Below, in pieces: positions 52,301-59,458 of a stretch of 64,000 nt of DNA. Source of the stretch: Apostichopus japonicus. Taxonomy: Eukaryota; Echinodermata; Holothuroidea; Aspidochirotida; Stichopodidae. The stretch's first letter is position 1, and each line of letters begins with the position of its first letter. The notes beneath the pieces are model-generated. The model had not been told where the DNA came from. It made no database searches and saw only the letters and a list, made by a program, of their open reading frames with translations. The position numbers and the translations under genes are program-made. Location of the stretch: positions 3,727,001 to 3,791,000 of the forward strand of contig NC_092576.1 of the NCBI RefSeq assembly GCF_037975245.1, in the 5' to 3' direction.

Positions 52301-53630
52301 TGGTTTACAGCTCAATTGTTATTTTCTGTTCACACACTTTTTTGACGATGACGATGACAACAATTTATTTCCAGCAATTGTGTACAGTACATGAATGTTT
52401 AAGAAAGTATAAACAAATATTTTGATATACAATACAATCTATAGAGAGACAGGTACAAAGAAAAAACATTCATCATGTTAATGGATATACCATATTTAAG
52501 CTTTACAAATGCATGGAAAAGGAGAAAAAAGATCGCAATGCTTATAGAATGTTTTCCCCGGGCCATTTGAAAATATATCCTGGAGAGCAATTGGTGAAAG
52601 GAAACAAAAAACTCTAAACCAAAAAATTAAATAGCATAAACCATGAACCTTCATTATGCTAGTGCTTGTGTGGTTAGCTGGCAGGCTATGGCATTTGATT
52701 ATGCGATACTTGATTTGAGCATTTACGCCTTTCTACTGCCTACCAAGATTCATGTCTACGCCAGTTGAAATTCTAGCTGCAGCAAAAACTTTTGATGATA
52801 TAGGATTTGTGCAAAGGCTCACTGTATGTGTAGCAATTATAGATTACAATATTCACACTTCATGACAATGCCAGGTTTATTTACTTGCAGTGTTTGCATC
52901 ATTTTTACATTTTGTAATTATCAGAAGTCCCCTAATCCATGATTGTTCCAAAGAAATTTATGACAAATGAGGGTATTGACTTACACAATGAATAAGGAAC
53001 CAGCTGTTAATTTGAAATTGCTTCAAACTGATTAGGGACTTTATGCACTACTAATCATGTGGGCAGAGTGGTGAGAGTACGCGGACTTTGGGCCTAACTT
53101 AATTCCGGGCTAGCTCAGCCTAATGAGGCCTAGTCTAACAAAGGTTACAGTACTGTAGTTGTTTAGGCTACCCTGGATTTTGGGAATCCCCACACAAACA
53201 ATTTCGAAGGACTAGGCTACTGCTCCTTCGCATCTTTACTGCACTTCACAGTGATTTCTGTGGAATCGCATCCCAATTCCTTCGTCAGTAAAGTCATTAG
53301 CCTACAAAGGATTCAACAAGTATATAATTCCAACTTTGTATAGAGATTAGGCATAATTTGCAAATTGAATATTGTTTTACTAGCCTAACATTACAACTTT
53401 ACGTGGTAACCATGTGTAGGCTAAGGAACGAACATGATCGCTGCGACGAGTAATTGATGATACCCTGGAAAATACTCACCGAACACAAACACTACGGGAG
53501 CATGTTTACTCGTCGATTTCAGGTCTGGAATGTCATTCCCGTGAATCCGTATGCTAACTTTAGGCCTACGATGAAAGAATCCTTTATCGGTATCATCTCC
53601 ATTCCCTTCTGAGCTGTTGCCGCACCCCAT
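22295..53630 (-). CDS. Adenylate-kinase-like P-loop protein, nine exons, 424 residues
   Basis: Complete gene read from nine exons whose phases all match (53480-53630, 40716-40876, 28350-28523, 27721-27858, 26075-26267, 24595-24686, 24159-24269, 23147-23373, 22295-22322; 1275 nt with stop). The N terminus MGCGNSSEGN has Gly2 and Cys3, a typical myristoylation plus palmitoylation signal, so membrane anchoring is likely. Residues 45-59 give strand PVVFVF and the P-loop GGPGSRKGR, the adenylate/nucleoside-monophosphate kinase type. However, the usual Gly before Lys is Arg and the following Thr is Arg, so ATP binding or catalysis may be changed. Then come GRVVDDLVHMYGF and PKTMHLIDLVPNLKFLL, which fit the NMP-kinase fold loosely. 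A hydrophilic insert (exon 4) and a C-terminal 220 residues with LVVVDVSCGIGDLIW are not recognised. It could be a pseudokinase or scaffold. Introns 1 and 2 are about 12 kb each and array-rich. Confidence 0.78.
22569..23041. mobile_element. MITE with TAAGGTGGCATAC inverted repeats (in intron 8)
   Basis: About 470 bp bounded by TAAGGTGGCATACTCCTATTA and, inverted at the other end, TAAGGTAGCATACACCCATTAA. The interior is noncoding and less AT-rich. The flanking duplication is short (TTA/CTA or TA), so the superfamily is uncertain. Confidence 0.75.
23147..23373 (-). CDS. Adenylate-kinase-like gene, exon 8
   Basis: 227 nt between a CCCCCAG acceptor and the donor AAG|GTGAGT. Encodes TKRQIKFFESENTYLDKFIF through KIADLMSKERDLT. 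Phase 0 in, phase 2 out. The least ambiguous exon of the C-terminal half. Confidence 0.85.
23625..24100. repeat. 58-bp intronic minisatellite (intron 7)
   Basis: About eight copies of TCCTCTCAAGTACTGAGAGA followed by GGTATGTAACCTGTATAC and AGCCCACATACTCCTGATAG. No similarity to exon 7 was seen. Confidence 0.95.
24159..24269 (-). CDS. Adenylate-kinase-like gene, exon 7
   Basis: 111 nt, phase 0 at both ends, between TTTACTTCAG and GAG|GTGAGT. Encodes EKLITALCHKIDTSAPLAES through RCPVGE. Confidence 0.82.
24440..24594 (-). repeat. Partial duplications of exon 6 and its donor
   Basis: Downstream of exon 6 its last 56 nt, the donor GTAAGT and adjacent intron are repeated (exon-like part about 24501-24556, donor 24500-24495). 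A second shorter piece at 24441-24471 lacks the donor. The copy still reads MEHLKLVSFVDKSDAPL but has no acceptor of its own. Confidence 0.88.
24595..24686 (-). CDS. Adenylate-kinase-like gene, exon 6
   Basis: 92 nt between TTTCTTGCAG and CCATTA|GTAAGT. Phase 1 in, phase 0 out. Encodes DHAFQDLDLSRYHMEHL through KKDAPL. Confidence 0.82.
24812..25655. repeat. 105-bp intronic minisatellite (intron 5)
   Basis: About eight copies containing CATGTTCTTCTCACACTGCT and AAGGGTTGCTTCAGATGGT. Because 105 is divisible by three, the plus strand stays open for 146 codons with a 35-residue period. This is antisense to the host gene and has no other coding sign. Confidence 0.95.
25700..25985 (+). mobile_element. 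tRNA-derived SINE, copy 1
   Basis: Head with A-box TATCTCAGTGGTTAACG, the shared AACGCCGGTGCCT and a worn B-box (CGTTAGAGTC). The 3' part TTGATAAGCCAATGAGGCTT through TTCCTGCTTGAGGGAGGAT ends in a CATACATACG tail. The same family at 54927-55068 has an intact B-box and lacks about 80 bp of the middle. Confidence 0.75.
26075..26267 (-). CDS. Adenylate-kinase-like gene, exon 5
   Basis: 193 nt between TTCTTCTGTCAG and TTTTG|GTAAGT. Phase 0 in, phase 1 out. Encodes RRHAIYAQSVKGSLNFFKER, then LVVVDVSCGIGDLIWHRVSD. Confidence 0.86.
26311..26678 (-). mobile_element. TTAA MITE, copy 3 (in intron 4)
   Basis: Starts TTAAAGGGAGTGAAGACTCA and ends AGTCTTAAATGCCTTTGA. The right TTAA is mutated. The interior matches the copies at 7340 and 16366, with an added stretch near the right end. 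Confidence 0.87.
26770..26885 (+). mobile_element. Interspersed repeat with intact hammerhead-like motif
   Basis: CTGAAGA (26778-26784), one A, stem GATCC/GGATC around a TGCTA loop, then GAAAC (26801-26805). It is followed by about 80 bp shared with 31139-31260 (CACAGGCTCT, GCAGTTTGCTAACAG, TTTTATTTTA). As peptide the motif reads SEEDPARIETS. Probably a 3' terminal fragment of a retroelement. Confidence 0.6.
27085..27720 (-). repeat. Array seeded by exon 4 3' end and donor, about 165-200 bp units
   Basis: Three extra copies of the last 40-45 nt of exon 4 plus its donor and intron start (donor GTAAGT at 27159-27154, 27353-27348 and 27553-27548; real one 27720-27715). Each copy is separated by expanded CCCCCTTCTCC pyrimidine tracts and GATCATCAGATCTATGG. 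All four donors are intact. Confidence 0.9.
27721..27858 (-). CDS. Adenylate-kinase-like gene, exon 4
   Basis: 138 nt, phase 0 at both ends, between CTTGTGTCAG and GCAA|GTAAGT. Encodes FPDCFALNLSIPEQKAVKEV followed by a hydrophilic stretch ending GGQSDEADSTRTQ. Being symmetric and hydrophilic, it could be skipped without breaking the frame. Its 3' end seeds the downstream array. Confidence 0.8.
27859..28349 (-). other. Intron 3
   Basis: AT-rich, nothing recognised. Confidence 0.6.
28350..28523 (-). CDS. Adenylate-kinase-like gene, exon 3
   Basis: 174 nt, phase 0 at both ends, between AATGTCTTTCAG and GAGAAG|GTTAGT. Encodes DNPSVLDLEWVIDMIATELQ through KRFCEK, including IDLVPNLKFLLRCENF. Confidence 0.86.
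28524..28915 (-). other. Intron 2, start
   Basis: Unique AT-rich sequence, nothing recognised. Confidence 0.5.
28920..29110. repeat. 60-bp tandem triplication
   Basis: Three copies of TAGTGTAGTCACCACATG with TACTAAGAACATCATGTACT in intron 2. Confidence 0.9.
29113..29600. repeat. 49-bp minisatellite
   Basis: About ten copies of GTCATATAGTTAGTACATAT followed by CTTGTGTAATACATACTTTC and TCCATACTT. The last two copies are diverged. Confidence 0.96.
29601..30990 (-). other. Intron 2, nothing recognised
   Basis: Unique sequence without exon or repeat signal apart from ordinary AT-rich patches. Confidence 0.5.
31139..31262 (+). mobile_element. Interspersed repeat, second copy of the SEEDPAR family
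   Basis: CTGAAGA (31145), A, GATCC/GGATT stem, then GAAAA. The rest follows the copy at 26770 (ACAGGCTCTGTAGTGGAT, GCAGTTTGCTAACAG). The stem closes with a G-T pair and the box is slightly decayed. Confidence 0.6.
31330..34020. repeat. Large 62/65-bp minisatellite with hairpin units
   Basis: About 43 copies of TGTGTAGATGGGACATTATT, then TTCTCATCTATTGTAACTAC, then CTATAAATACCCACACACAT. A subset has CACCTAGATTTGTAAC in place of CATCTATTGTAAC. Each junction contains ACACACATGGTGTGT, bracketed by CCCA and TGGG, so every unit can form a hairpin. It lies in intron 2 of the adenylate-kinase-like gene. Confidence 0.97.
34330..34640. repeat. Three-copy direct repeat
   Basis: Three copies of AATCGTGTTATGATCCATGC followed by AGTACCACATTATCTTCAAG and TCCATATA (near 34348, 34410 and 34560). 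Confidence 0.9.
34641..35245 (-). other. Intron 2, nothing recognised
   Basis: AT-rich sequence. The short open frame at 35018 has no supporting splice or coding pattern. Confidence 0.5.
35255..36075. repeat. 88-bp minisatellite
   Basis: About nine copies of CAACAATACACACTAGTTTA, TATGCTATGTCACAGACAAG, CTGTATTTGGTGAGACCTAT and AAAGTGTATGAATACATG. Copies differ by the presence of a GTATACAGTAAGCTCAAG segment. Confidence 0.95.
36165..36310. mobile_element. Interspersed repeat tail with GCGCTTTACACC
   Basis: TTTTATATAGCGCTTTACAC and TCTCAAAGCGCTTAACA form an imperfect inverted pair. This pattern recurs at the 3' ends of SINE/LINE copies in many marine invertebrates (recollection). Borders not defined. 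Confidence 0.45.
36311..39155 (-). other. Intron 2, nothing recognised
   Basis: AT-rich, with many TACAGTA motifs, loose repeats of AGTCTTCAATCAACATG at 36720-36850 and a G-run near 37530. No exon fits the host gene's phases. Confidence 0.5.
39160..39570. repeat. 85-bp tandem repeat, about five copies
   Basis: Units with GCATTGAGGGATACATG, TTAAGGCTTACAGTGATATT and ACAACACAGCTACAGTA. Confidence 0.88.
39571..40715 (-). other. Intron 2, nothing recognised
   Basis: AT-rich sequence. Short open frames on both strands show no coding or splice support. Confidence 0.5.
40716..40876 (-). CDS. Adenylate-kinase-like gene, exon 2 (P-loop)
   Basis: 161 nt between ATCACCAACAG and CTTGTG|GTAAGT. Phase 1 in, phase 0 out. 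Completes GGPGSRKGR and continues VVDDLVHMYGFKPLIVEDM, MRELPKKVQNVMAVQNTKAL. Confidence 0.88.
40877..42720 (-). other. Intron 1, nothing recognised
   Basis: AT-rich unique sequence with an A-run near 41765. The frames at 41461 and 41715 lack coding support. Confidence 0.5.
42725..42790 (+). mobile_element. Interspersed repeat, third (decayed) SEEDPAR copy
   Basis: CTGAAGAAGATCCTGCTAGG is kept, but GAAA has become ACAA and the 3' portion ends soon after. Confidence 0.55.
42791..43765 (-). other. Intron 1, nothing recognised
   Basis: AT-rich unique sequence. Confidence 0.5.
43770..44365. repeat. 40-bp minisatellite with GT runs
   Basis: About 15 copies of GTCCTAAACAGCAGTCAAAA, TAGCTTGTGTGTGTGTGGG. 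Variation lies mainly in the GT run and in GCAG versus GCTCAG. Open frames are repeat artefacts. Confidence 0.95.
44525..45022 (+). mobile_element. 5'-truncated LINE, reverse transcriptase C terminus and 3' UTR
   Basis: The plus-strand frame reads DRAFSVTAPKLWNYLQ, then KSLAKFTKILQTHIFL. This is the conserved end of reverse-transcriptase proteins of Jockey/CR1-type non-LTR retrotransposons (APxLWN followed by FKxxLKTHLF). The long T-rich 3' UTR ends TTTGTAAAGCGCCTAGAGGC and GGCCATGGGCCATGG. Nothing upstream of the last 50 residues remains, so this is a dead copy. Confidence 0.8.
45023..45490 (+). promoter_or_regulatory. Upstream region of the nested gene
   Basis: No gene seen. Contains CACAAACATGGCTGCTCCC near 45276 and the 5' flank of the ATG at 45491. 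A promoter is only presumed. Confidence 0.3.
45491..45602 (+). CDS. Nested gene, exon 1
   Basis: ATG at 45491, preceded in frame by a TAG a few codons upstream. Encodes MSMVSRALAIIVSANRDSQM and a charged part ending AKNPLKD. Donor GATG|GTAAGC, phase 1, matching the acceptor at 46395. Lies antisense within intron 1 of the adenylate-kinase-like gene. Confidence 0.6.
45960..46265 (+). repeat. Three imperfect 110-bp repeats in the nested gene's intron
   Basis: Three copies with TTTCATTATTGCTCC, ATTTTATAAAAT, GAGGGCCCAAACCC and TTGATTTTTTTATATGGGTGG. A G-run lies just upstream at 45925-45940. Confidence 0.85.
46396..47229 (+). pseudogene. Nested gene exon 2, cysteine/histidine protein with two frameshifts
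   Basis: The acceptor TTGTTACAG joins exon 1 in phase (DDSTDDDNDDVEP). Frame 1 has a Cys pair, PVSCIICHADHWIWGKVTC, and REPLTRYETIDAGKLRKAAE. At about 46686 the homology moves to another frame with RYHPSCFRNVTRF, AYAKFCHNVIDEQILKQQG and DASSYRSYNLKKHLQGSYP. At the T-run 46966-46970 it shifts again to RPTRRYESEVVISRTVEAQD and ends at TGA 47227-47229. CxxC followed by YHxxC suggests a zinc-binding fold. I recall this pattern in multicopy uncharacterised proteins of cnidarians and echinoderms, probably transposon-related. Two frameshifts indicate a pseudogene, unless they are assembly errors. Confidence 0.65.
47230..48093 (+). other. Presumed 3' UTR of the nested gene
   Basis: No coding signal. 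AATAAA at 48088-48093. A C-run followed by an A-run lies at 47752-47780. Confidence 0.4.
48094..49204 (-). other. Intron 1, LINE/SINE tail fragment
   Basis: Mostly unique. At 48740-48795 the sequence GGCCCATGGCCTATTGGCGC, TATATTAAGAACTTCATTAT resembles the 3' end of the LINE at 44525 (GGCCATGGGCC) and other LINE-type tails. Low certainty. Confidence 0.4.
49205..49251. repeat. Perfect 21-bp inverted repeat
   Basis: Arms 49205-49225 and 49231-49251 (ATGGTTCATGTGTATCTATA plus T and its exact complement) with the 5-nt loop GAACC. Lies in intron 1 with no array around it. Confidence 0.95.
49252..50123 (-). other. Intron 1, nothing recognised
   Basis: AT-rich, with many TACAGTA motifs. No exon. 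Confidence 0.5.
50132..50742. mobile_element. hAT-type MITE with 8-bp TSD
   Basis: A 611-bp element starting TAGGGATGCACCGGATCC and ending GGATATCCGATGCATCCCTA, flanked on both sides by CAGTACAG (50124-50131 and 50743-50750). Subterminal regions are rich in CCGGCCGGA motifs, typical of hAT transposase-binding repeats. The interior is AT-rich and noncoding. The TSD sequence is also a local motif, which slightly weakens it as evidence. Confidence 0.88.
50751..51915 (-). other. Intron 1, nothing recognised
   Basis: No exon or repeat of note. Minus-strand frames at 50798 and 51082 have no supporting features. Confidence 0.5.
51918..52230. mobile_element. Pogo/Tigger-like fragment with internal duplication
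   Basis: Begins TACAGTAAGAACTCCAATTA then TCCGAACC, which resembles pogo/Tigger ends (CAGT...TTATCCGAAC) next to TA. A segment of about 140 bp (GTTATCCGAAGCCCAGATTT through GACAAAGCAGGAAT) is present twice. The opposite terminal repeat was not found. Confidence 0.5.
52231..53479 (-). other. Intron 1, start
   Basis: Unique AT-rich sequence. No exon beyond exon 1 was found. Confidence 0.5.
53480..53630 (-). CDS. Adenylate-kinase-like gene, exon 1
   Basis: Starts at ATG 53630-53628 in a good context (AAAAATGG). Encodes MGCGNSSEGNGDDTDKGF through HAPVVFVF and ends with the donor TTCG|GTGAGT, phase 1. The Gly2-Cys3 start is the basis for predicted lipid anchoring. Less AT-rich than its surroundings. 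Confidence 0.85.
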
Positions 53631-54920
53631 TTTTGGAGAAAATCTTTCGGTACGGTTCCAACAGATTCGGCAGTGCGATGCTGTCCAAGTTCACATAGTA
53701 TCCGAGTTATTAAAACCATACCGTACACAGTATAAAATACACGTACATATACAGCATGCGCGCCCCAATATCGTACAAGTTAATTTTCGTTACAGTAGAG
53801 CGCTATTTCGAAATAATTTGATCACAAAAACAGTAGCCAAGTCCATAATGACGGGACTGGGTGAGAAGAGTTTGGAGCGGAGTTGGGGTGGCCGGGTGGG
53901 GGTGGGGAAAGGGAATGGGGTCTCTTGTGAACCATTTCCCTAAACCTTAATTTCAAGCATAATTTTGATCTATAGAAGTGACATGGCCCTCTTACTATCG
54001 CTAGTGCATCTTTACATTTCGCCGATGTGTCTTACTTAGGCACGTTTATTTCTCAACAAATTTGTGGATCCAATCAAATGGGTGCATGAGTCACAATGAA
54101 TAAAACCATAATTTAATCGGAGTTGATCGGAGTTAAAGATCTGCTTTATTGGCTCCAATTATAACACGCTATAGCTAGGAATGTTTTGTGAATACGTAAT
54201 CGACCTACCAATGTCGTAAATCTACCTCAGGCTGTACAGTTAGCCTGCGTAGCTTCTTAAATCTTTGGGTAATTTCTGTGTGAAAAAAATATATATGTTC
54301 ATGTCTATAGTGAAGTTAATCATACAGTGATCACACACATACAATCATACAAGAAAATATATGTGGCAAGCGTGGCAGACTAATTGGTAAAAAGAGGTCA
54401 TTTACGACGAAGGCAGGTCGATTATGTAATCTCAAGAAACTTGTCCATGATAGTGTGCCATAGTTGGGGTCTATACAGCAGCCCTTTAAGAATACCAGAA
54501 CTCAGATGGGGACATTAACACATGGAAGTTTTCCTTTGGCTTTAATTCCCAAAGTGAACCACATAACTTACATCTAAGTTTGAATTGATTGAGGAATACA
54601 GACTCCCTTTCCCCACCACCGTCCTCCTTTGAGGCAGTCTTGGTTTGAACAAATTAGCTAGACTGTACGTGCCCTTCTGTTTGAACATCCTTGTGTAGAA
54701 CACCCAACCCCAATTAACCTAACTAAAATCTATATATATTGCTTTGAACATACCTGTGTAGAAACCACTGGCCAATAGATGTCTTGGGTTTTGTGCATTC
54801 CTGTGCAGAAACCCCCCCAGGAAGCTGTATGGATTTGAAACCTTAGGCCTCATGCCCTCAAAGGTAAGTTAATGTGTTGTTTGATGTTCCACACTATTTA
54901 CAGTGGCATACACAAAGGGA
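53631..54920 (-). promoter_or_regulatory. 5' flank of the adenylate-kinase-like gene
   Basis: Presumed 5' UTR and promoter near 53631-53850 (less AT-rich, with GCATGCGCGCC at 53754). No TATA box was assigned. A G-rich patch lies at 53875-53925. The rest is AT-rich intergenic DNA with nothing recognised. Confidence 0.35.
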
Positions 54921-54926
54921 GATCCT

Positions 54927-55068
54927 CCATCTTCAGCCGGCAGTGCATCAACGCCGGTGCCTTTCAATTATAAGGTCCCCAGTTCGAATCACTTGCGGCT
55001 TTGATAAACCAATGATGGCTTCTACACAAGTTCCTGCTTGCAGGAGGATCTAAAATACATACATCAGC
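54927..55068 (+). mobile_element. tRNA-derived SINE, copy 2
   Basis: AACGCCGGTGCCTTTCAATT, B-box CAGTTCGAATCACTTGCGGC, TTTGATAAACCAATGATGGC and TTCCTGCTTGCAGGAGGATC, with an AAAATACATACAT tail. Same family as 25700-25985 but with a shorter middle. Confidence 0.78.
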
Positions 55069-55364
55069 CTGGGGAAGAACTTTCGGTCAGACTTTCTTTC
55101 TCCAAAAAATGTATAGACCTCTTTGATATGCCTTAAAACTAACCACTGAGGTCTAAGGTTTTTTTTGGGGAGGGGGGAAGGGGGGTGGGGTTTAACCCCA
55201 GATACCCTATATGGGCATTGCATTCAACACCCCCACCACACCACCCCTCTGATGTAACCTTTTCAATCCACCTATGGACTGTCCACAACAACTTTCATGC
55301 CTCTACAAAAATCAACCAATTGTAGCAAAATTTGATTTTGTTCCCTCCACTAATGCTATATGCA

Positions 55365-55895
55365 TACCTGTCAACTCTCCCGGTTTTACCGGGAGACTCC
55401 TGGCTTTTACTCGAATCTCCCGGCCTCCCGGTTTCATATTCTATTCTCCCGGTTTTTCTATGTTCTACACTTGCGACATTTCTGAGAACAGCCAACAATT
55501 AGTCCTATGCTTAGTAATTCCCCACAGTAACGCTGAACAGGAAAGGCTATTCAGAGTAGTTCGCAAGAACAAGACAGTCGGTCAAGTCCCAAGCTTGATG
55601 GGACTCAATCTAGCATACTAGCCATGAAGTCACAGTACCTAGAGTCCAATGTTCCCTGTTTCAAATGGAAGCCTATACTAAAGAAACCCTGAAGAAAGCG
55701 AAGCGAGCTGCTGTAAACTACAACAAGAAACACTGATTGGATGATTCTCTCACTGTATTGCATAAGTAGACTATACTTATTTAGGAGTATTTAGGAGTGA
55801 AAATTACCAACCTCCCTATTTTCCCCTTGTTCTCCCTATTTTTTGGCTCTGAAAAATGTTATTCTCCCTATTTTGGGGTCAAACAGGTTGATAGG
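55365..55895 (+). pseudogene. hAT-like transposon remnant with transposase C terminus
   Basis: Left end ACCTGTCAACTCTCCCGG and right end, inverted, ACCTATCAACCTG, with CCCGGTTTTACCGGGAG subterminal palindromes. The middle reads VIPHSNAEQERLFRVVRKNK, the start of the hAT C-terminal dimerisation region (SNAxxERxFS). A stop follows after LNLAY, and a further piece LKKAKRAAVNYNKKH lies in another frame to about 55735. Internally deleted and frameshifted, so non-functional. Confidence 0.7.
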
Positions 55896-57180
55896 TCTGT
55901 ATATGTACAAATCTATGGAAATAAAATCATATAGTGAACAAAATTCAAAACCTAAAATAAGAAAAGGACAAATAAATGACAAAGAGGCAGAAACAAGCCA
56001 GAAGGGTAATGGTTTGGTTTTTACTGTTTGTATTGCACTTATCCCTCACTACACCAGATTAAAACAATAAACTGATCGATAAATTAAATACATAAATTAA
56101 GTACTTTTAGAAACAACTCTTCATAACATAAACCTCAACATGGCAAACGAATACAGTACTATGTATAGACTTTCATCATATGAATATTCAATAAGTAAGA
56201 ATAAATGTTAGTATTCTTTTCTTTTCCATTCCAAAAAATAGGACAAATCAAGAATGACTGAAGAAAATGAAATCGAACCTTCGAAAAAGATGAAGAAAGA
56301 GACAGAAAGAATGAAACAAGTTTAGAAAGAAAGAAATAAATCTGCTAATTAAGAGAAATTTTACATCTTTTCCAAACTCTAAATAAATAAATATGATTTA
56401 TTTTCTTCATGTACAATTTTCCGCTTAAATTAAATCAAATAATCTTTTATGGAATACATGCTGTGGTTTATAAAGTTGTCATGCTGTGGTTACATAACAT
56501 AAATCCAAATCAATAACAAAAGAATATATACTGCATTTCAGTGCATTATTTAGTTTCACAATTATCCTTAAATTCCTACTACTTTTGTTTGAAATCAGGT
56601 CGCCGGATTAATATTTTTAGGTTTGACACTGTACTTAAGCTGTTCAATTGTACTTAATATGGTCACTACCCCAAGTTTCAGGTATATATCAATTCGCTAT
56701 TGATTGAGCCAATTGATATGAACTTAAGGTATAACTTGCTACACTTTGTCAAATTATTAAGGTTTAGGTTTATAAAACAGCAGCAGGAGAAGTACTTTAT
56801 AATATCCGACGTTAGCCACTTGATATTAAGTTAAGCCATTCTTTGCCACATTATTAGTACTAATATCACTCCCAAGTGCACCTCATGCATTACAAGTCAA
56901 TATTTTACAGTGACTGATTCTCTTCAGCTGAAATATTATTAATAGTATACATTATACACACTCCAATACTTTGTCTGTTATGTGTAACTGATAATGAGAG
57001 TACCTGTAACTATTATAAGTAGCATTAACTCACTGATAAATGTGGTCTAGTCTAACATTGTACATTATAATGGTACCTGCTCCTCTTCAACTATACAGGC
57101 TAGCCTGGGCAGGTCATATTACACATTTTCTTTATTTAATCATGAAAGTAAATCTTTGTTGAAAATGAAAGTGAAATATT
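55896..57180. other. Intergenic, nothing recognised
   Basis: AT-rich unique DNA. Open frames lack coding support. Confidence 0.5.
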
Positions 57181-57184
57181 CTTA

Positions 57185-57565
57185 TTATTGATTGTATCAG
57201 GGGCAGCAATATATGTATTATGATGTATGCAGCAATATCTACAGCAATATCATATTGTAAATGTGTACAGTAATTTATGTATTGTAATGTGTACAGCAAT
57301 ACATGTATTGTAATGTGTACAATGATATATATATATATATATATTTATATATTGTAATTTATACAGCAATATATGTATTGCAATGTGTACAGTAATTTAT
57401 GTATTGTCATATATACAGCAATACATGTATTGTAATGTGTACAATGATATATATATATATATATATATTGTAATTTATACAGCAATATATGTATTGCAAT
57501 GTGTACAGTAATTTCTGTATTGTATAGCAATACATGTATTGTAATGTGTACAGTAATATATCACC
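57185..57565. repeat. 27-bp-like repeats with TA runs
   Basis: Repeats of ATGTATTGTAATGTGTACAG with CAATAT or TAATTT, interrupted by TA runs near 57330 and 57450. A further block follows at 57811-57930. Confidence 0.88.
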
Positions 57566-57659
57566 AAAACAGAACTAGTATTGTTCGATACAGGTGACAA
57601 ACGCCAATAGTGGAATTACGACCTTCCTTACTGGTTTCGAACCTCTGGACATACAATCA

Positions 57660-57811
57660 GCGCCCATAGCCTAGTTCTTAGGGATGTCCGCATATAAAGC
57701 GGGAGGCCCGGGTTCGAATCCCGGTGGAAGCTGGAATTTTTTTCACTGTTATGGATTTTACAACTCATTACGATTTCAATTATATTTATATATATATATA
57801 TATATATATAT
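57660..57811 (+). mobile_element. tRNA-derived SINE with (TA)n tail
   Basis: The head 57660-57731 folds as a tRNA-like shape. The T-arm CCGGGTTCGAATCCCGG is perfect, the anticodon arm is CCGC-ATATAAA-GCGG (anticodon position ATA), and the acceptor is only 5/7 paired. The body TTTTTTCACTGTTATGGATT, TTACAACTCATTACGATTTC ends in a TA run. The second copy, at 9902-9995, proves it is interspersed. Confidence 0.82.
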
Positions 57812-57930
57812 TGTAATGTATACAGACATTTATGTATCGCAATGTATACAGCAATTCATGTATTGTTATGTAAACAGCGATTCATGTATTGTTATGAAAA
57901 ACAGCAATTCATGTATTGTTATGTGTAAAG

Positions 57931-59455
57931 GCCAGTCGTTTACGCAAGGCACCAGTAAGACTACGTGCAAACTTTAAAGATGGCGACATGGTTTCTAGCA
58001 GGGTCTTGTGACAAGTGTAATCATTCCTAGAATCAGAAGAGGCTGATTAGTTGCCATATACACTGTTTGATATATACACTGTCCTCAGTGTAACTTTATC
58101 AATGTTTGCTACGTAATGTCTAACTATTACCTTTGAACATGGTACATCAAGGTCCCTACAAAAGAACTGATTCTAAAGAATTAGGTTAGTTAATGAAGTT
58201 TAATATTAAACCATAAAGAATACTGATATATACTGCAGCAATAAACTAACTGAATATTTGCAGCTGTATATGGATCTAATGGATACAGTCCCTAGTGTAG
58301 ACATTAAACAGTCTGTCTTTGATGAGAGCTGCAAGTAAGCTTGTTTTATACAACACCTAATTGTATTCTGGTCATTTGATTGGTCAATTGCTCGTTGATT
58401 GCATGCAAAATCTGCTCTATTCCACTCTATGAAATTGAACCATGGGTTATACTCTTTTGGTAGCACTTTTTTCAATGGTAAGAGAGCAGAGAAACATGTC
58501 TGTTCAAAACAATCTGTTGCATGACTGCATTTTACCCATCTTAATATAATATGTTGCGCCTCGTTGAATGGAACAAATTACATCTTTCAACTCGTGAGAT
58601 ATTTGCACTATTGCACGAATGGAAACCATTCATTATTTGTATAATATTCCATGGCCTCTCTCTCCTCCACTAACGAAGACTGGCACAATGATGATGGCCC
58701 AGATCACAGTCCTTCCACTCTTGTTCTAATCATATGTAAATTACAATACCTATTGCGATGGATTTGTGGCATAGGTTAAATGTTTGTATTTGTGATAAAA
58801 AAGGACACAGAGTTACTGAACGTCTTAGCCATCTGCTGTGACCTTTCGTACTTTGTACTGTTCATTAACTCAGGTAGTTTGGGAGTCTGTACGCTGTATG
58901 TAAGCTGTATGAGTCTGTACGCTGCAAATATAAATGGATGCTTATATCCTGAGTAAACTTGGAAAAGGATGAAGATTGGAGAAAGGATGAAGAAAAGGAT
59001 GAAGATTGGAGAAAACAGATGGGCATGGAGAATAAATATGATAAAAGGAAGTTAACCAAATCTATATATAATGCTAATGAAAGAAGAATGGTTATGATTT
59101 GCACTAACCCTGGGAATACAAATGTCCTAAAATACATGAATATGCAGTAGAAATGGTTCTAAGCTACTAGACTGTTGTGATAAATGAAAGAAAACATAGA
59201 AAAACATCAAATGTAGAATCATGAAATGAATAAATGAATGTAATCTAAGCATATACAGATACTGGAATAGAGACCAGAATGTTTTGAGGCAAATGTCAAA
59301 CTTTAGGGATAAACAAGTTGATTTTAAGCATTTTTAAAATATCATTATATGACAAATGTGGAACAGAAGGATAAATCAAATAATACCATCTGAGAATCAC
59401 CGAGAAATGGAATACAGAGTCTACTTAAATCTAAAATAGAAGATTTCTTTGGAAG
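57931..59455. other. Intergenic, nothing recognised
   Basis: AT-rich. A GGATGAAGATTGGAGAAA duplication lies at 58965-59010. The minus-strand frame at 58206-58475 is not convincing. Confidence 0.5.
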
Positions 59456-59458
59456 AAA

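Noticed and set aside
53617-53943. Plus-strand 108-codon frame over the exon 1 start
   Set aside because: Antisense shadow of exon 1 and its 5' flank.
57660-57731. Functional tRNA with ATA anticodon
   Set aside because: The acceptor stem has two mismatches, a SINE body with TA tail follows, and a second interspersed copy is present at 9902-9995.
58206-58475. 89-codon minus-strand frame
   Set aside because: No splice or homology pattern recognised, and frames of this length occur by chance in AT-rich DNA.
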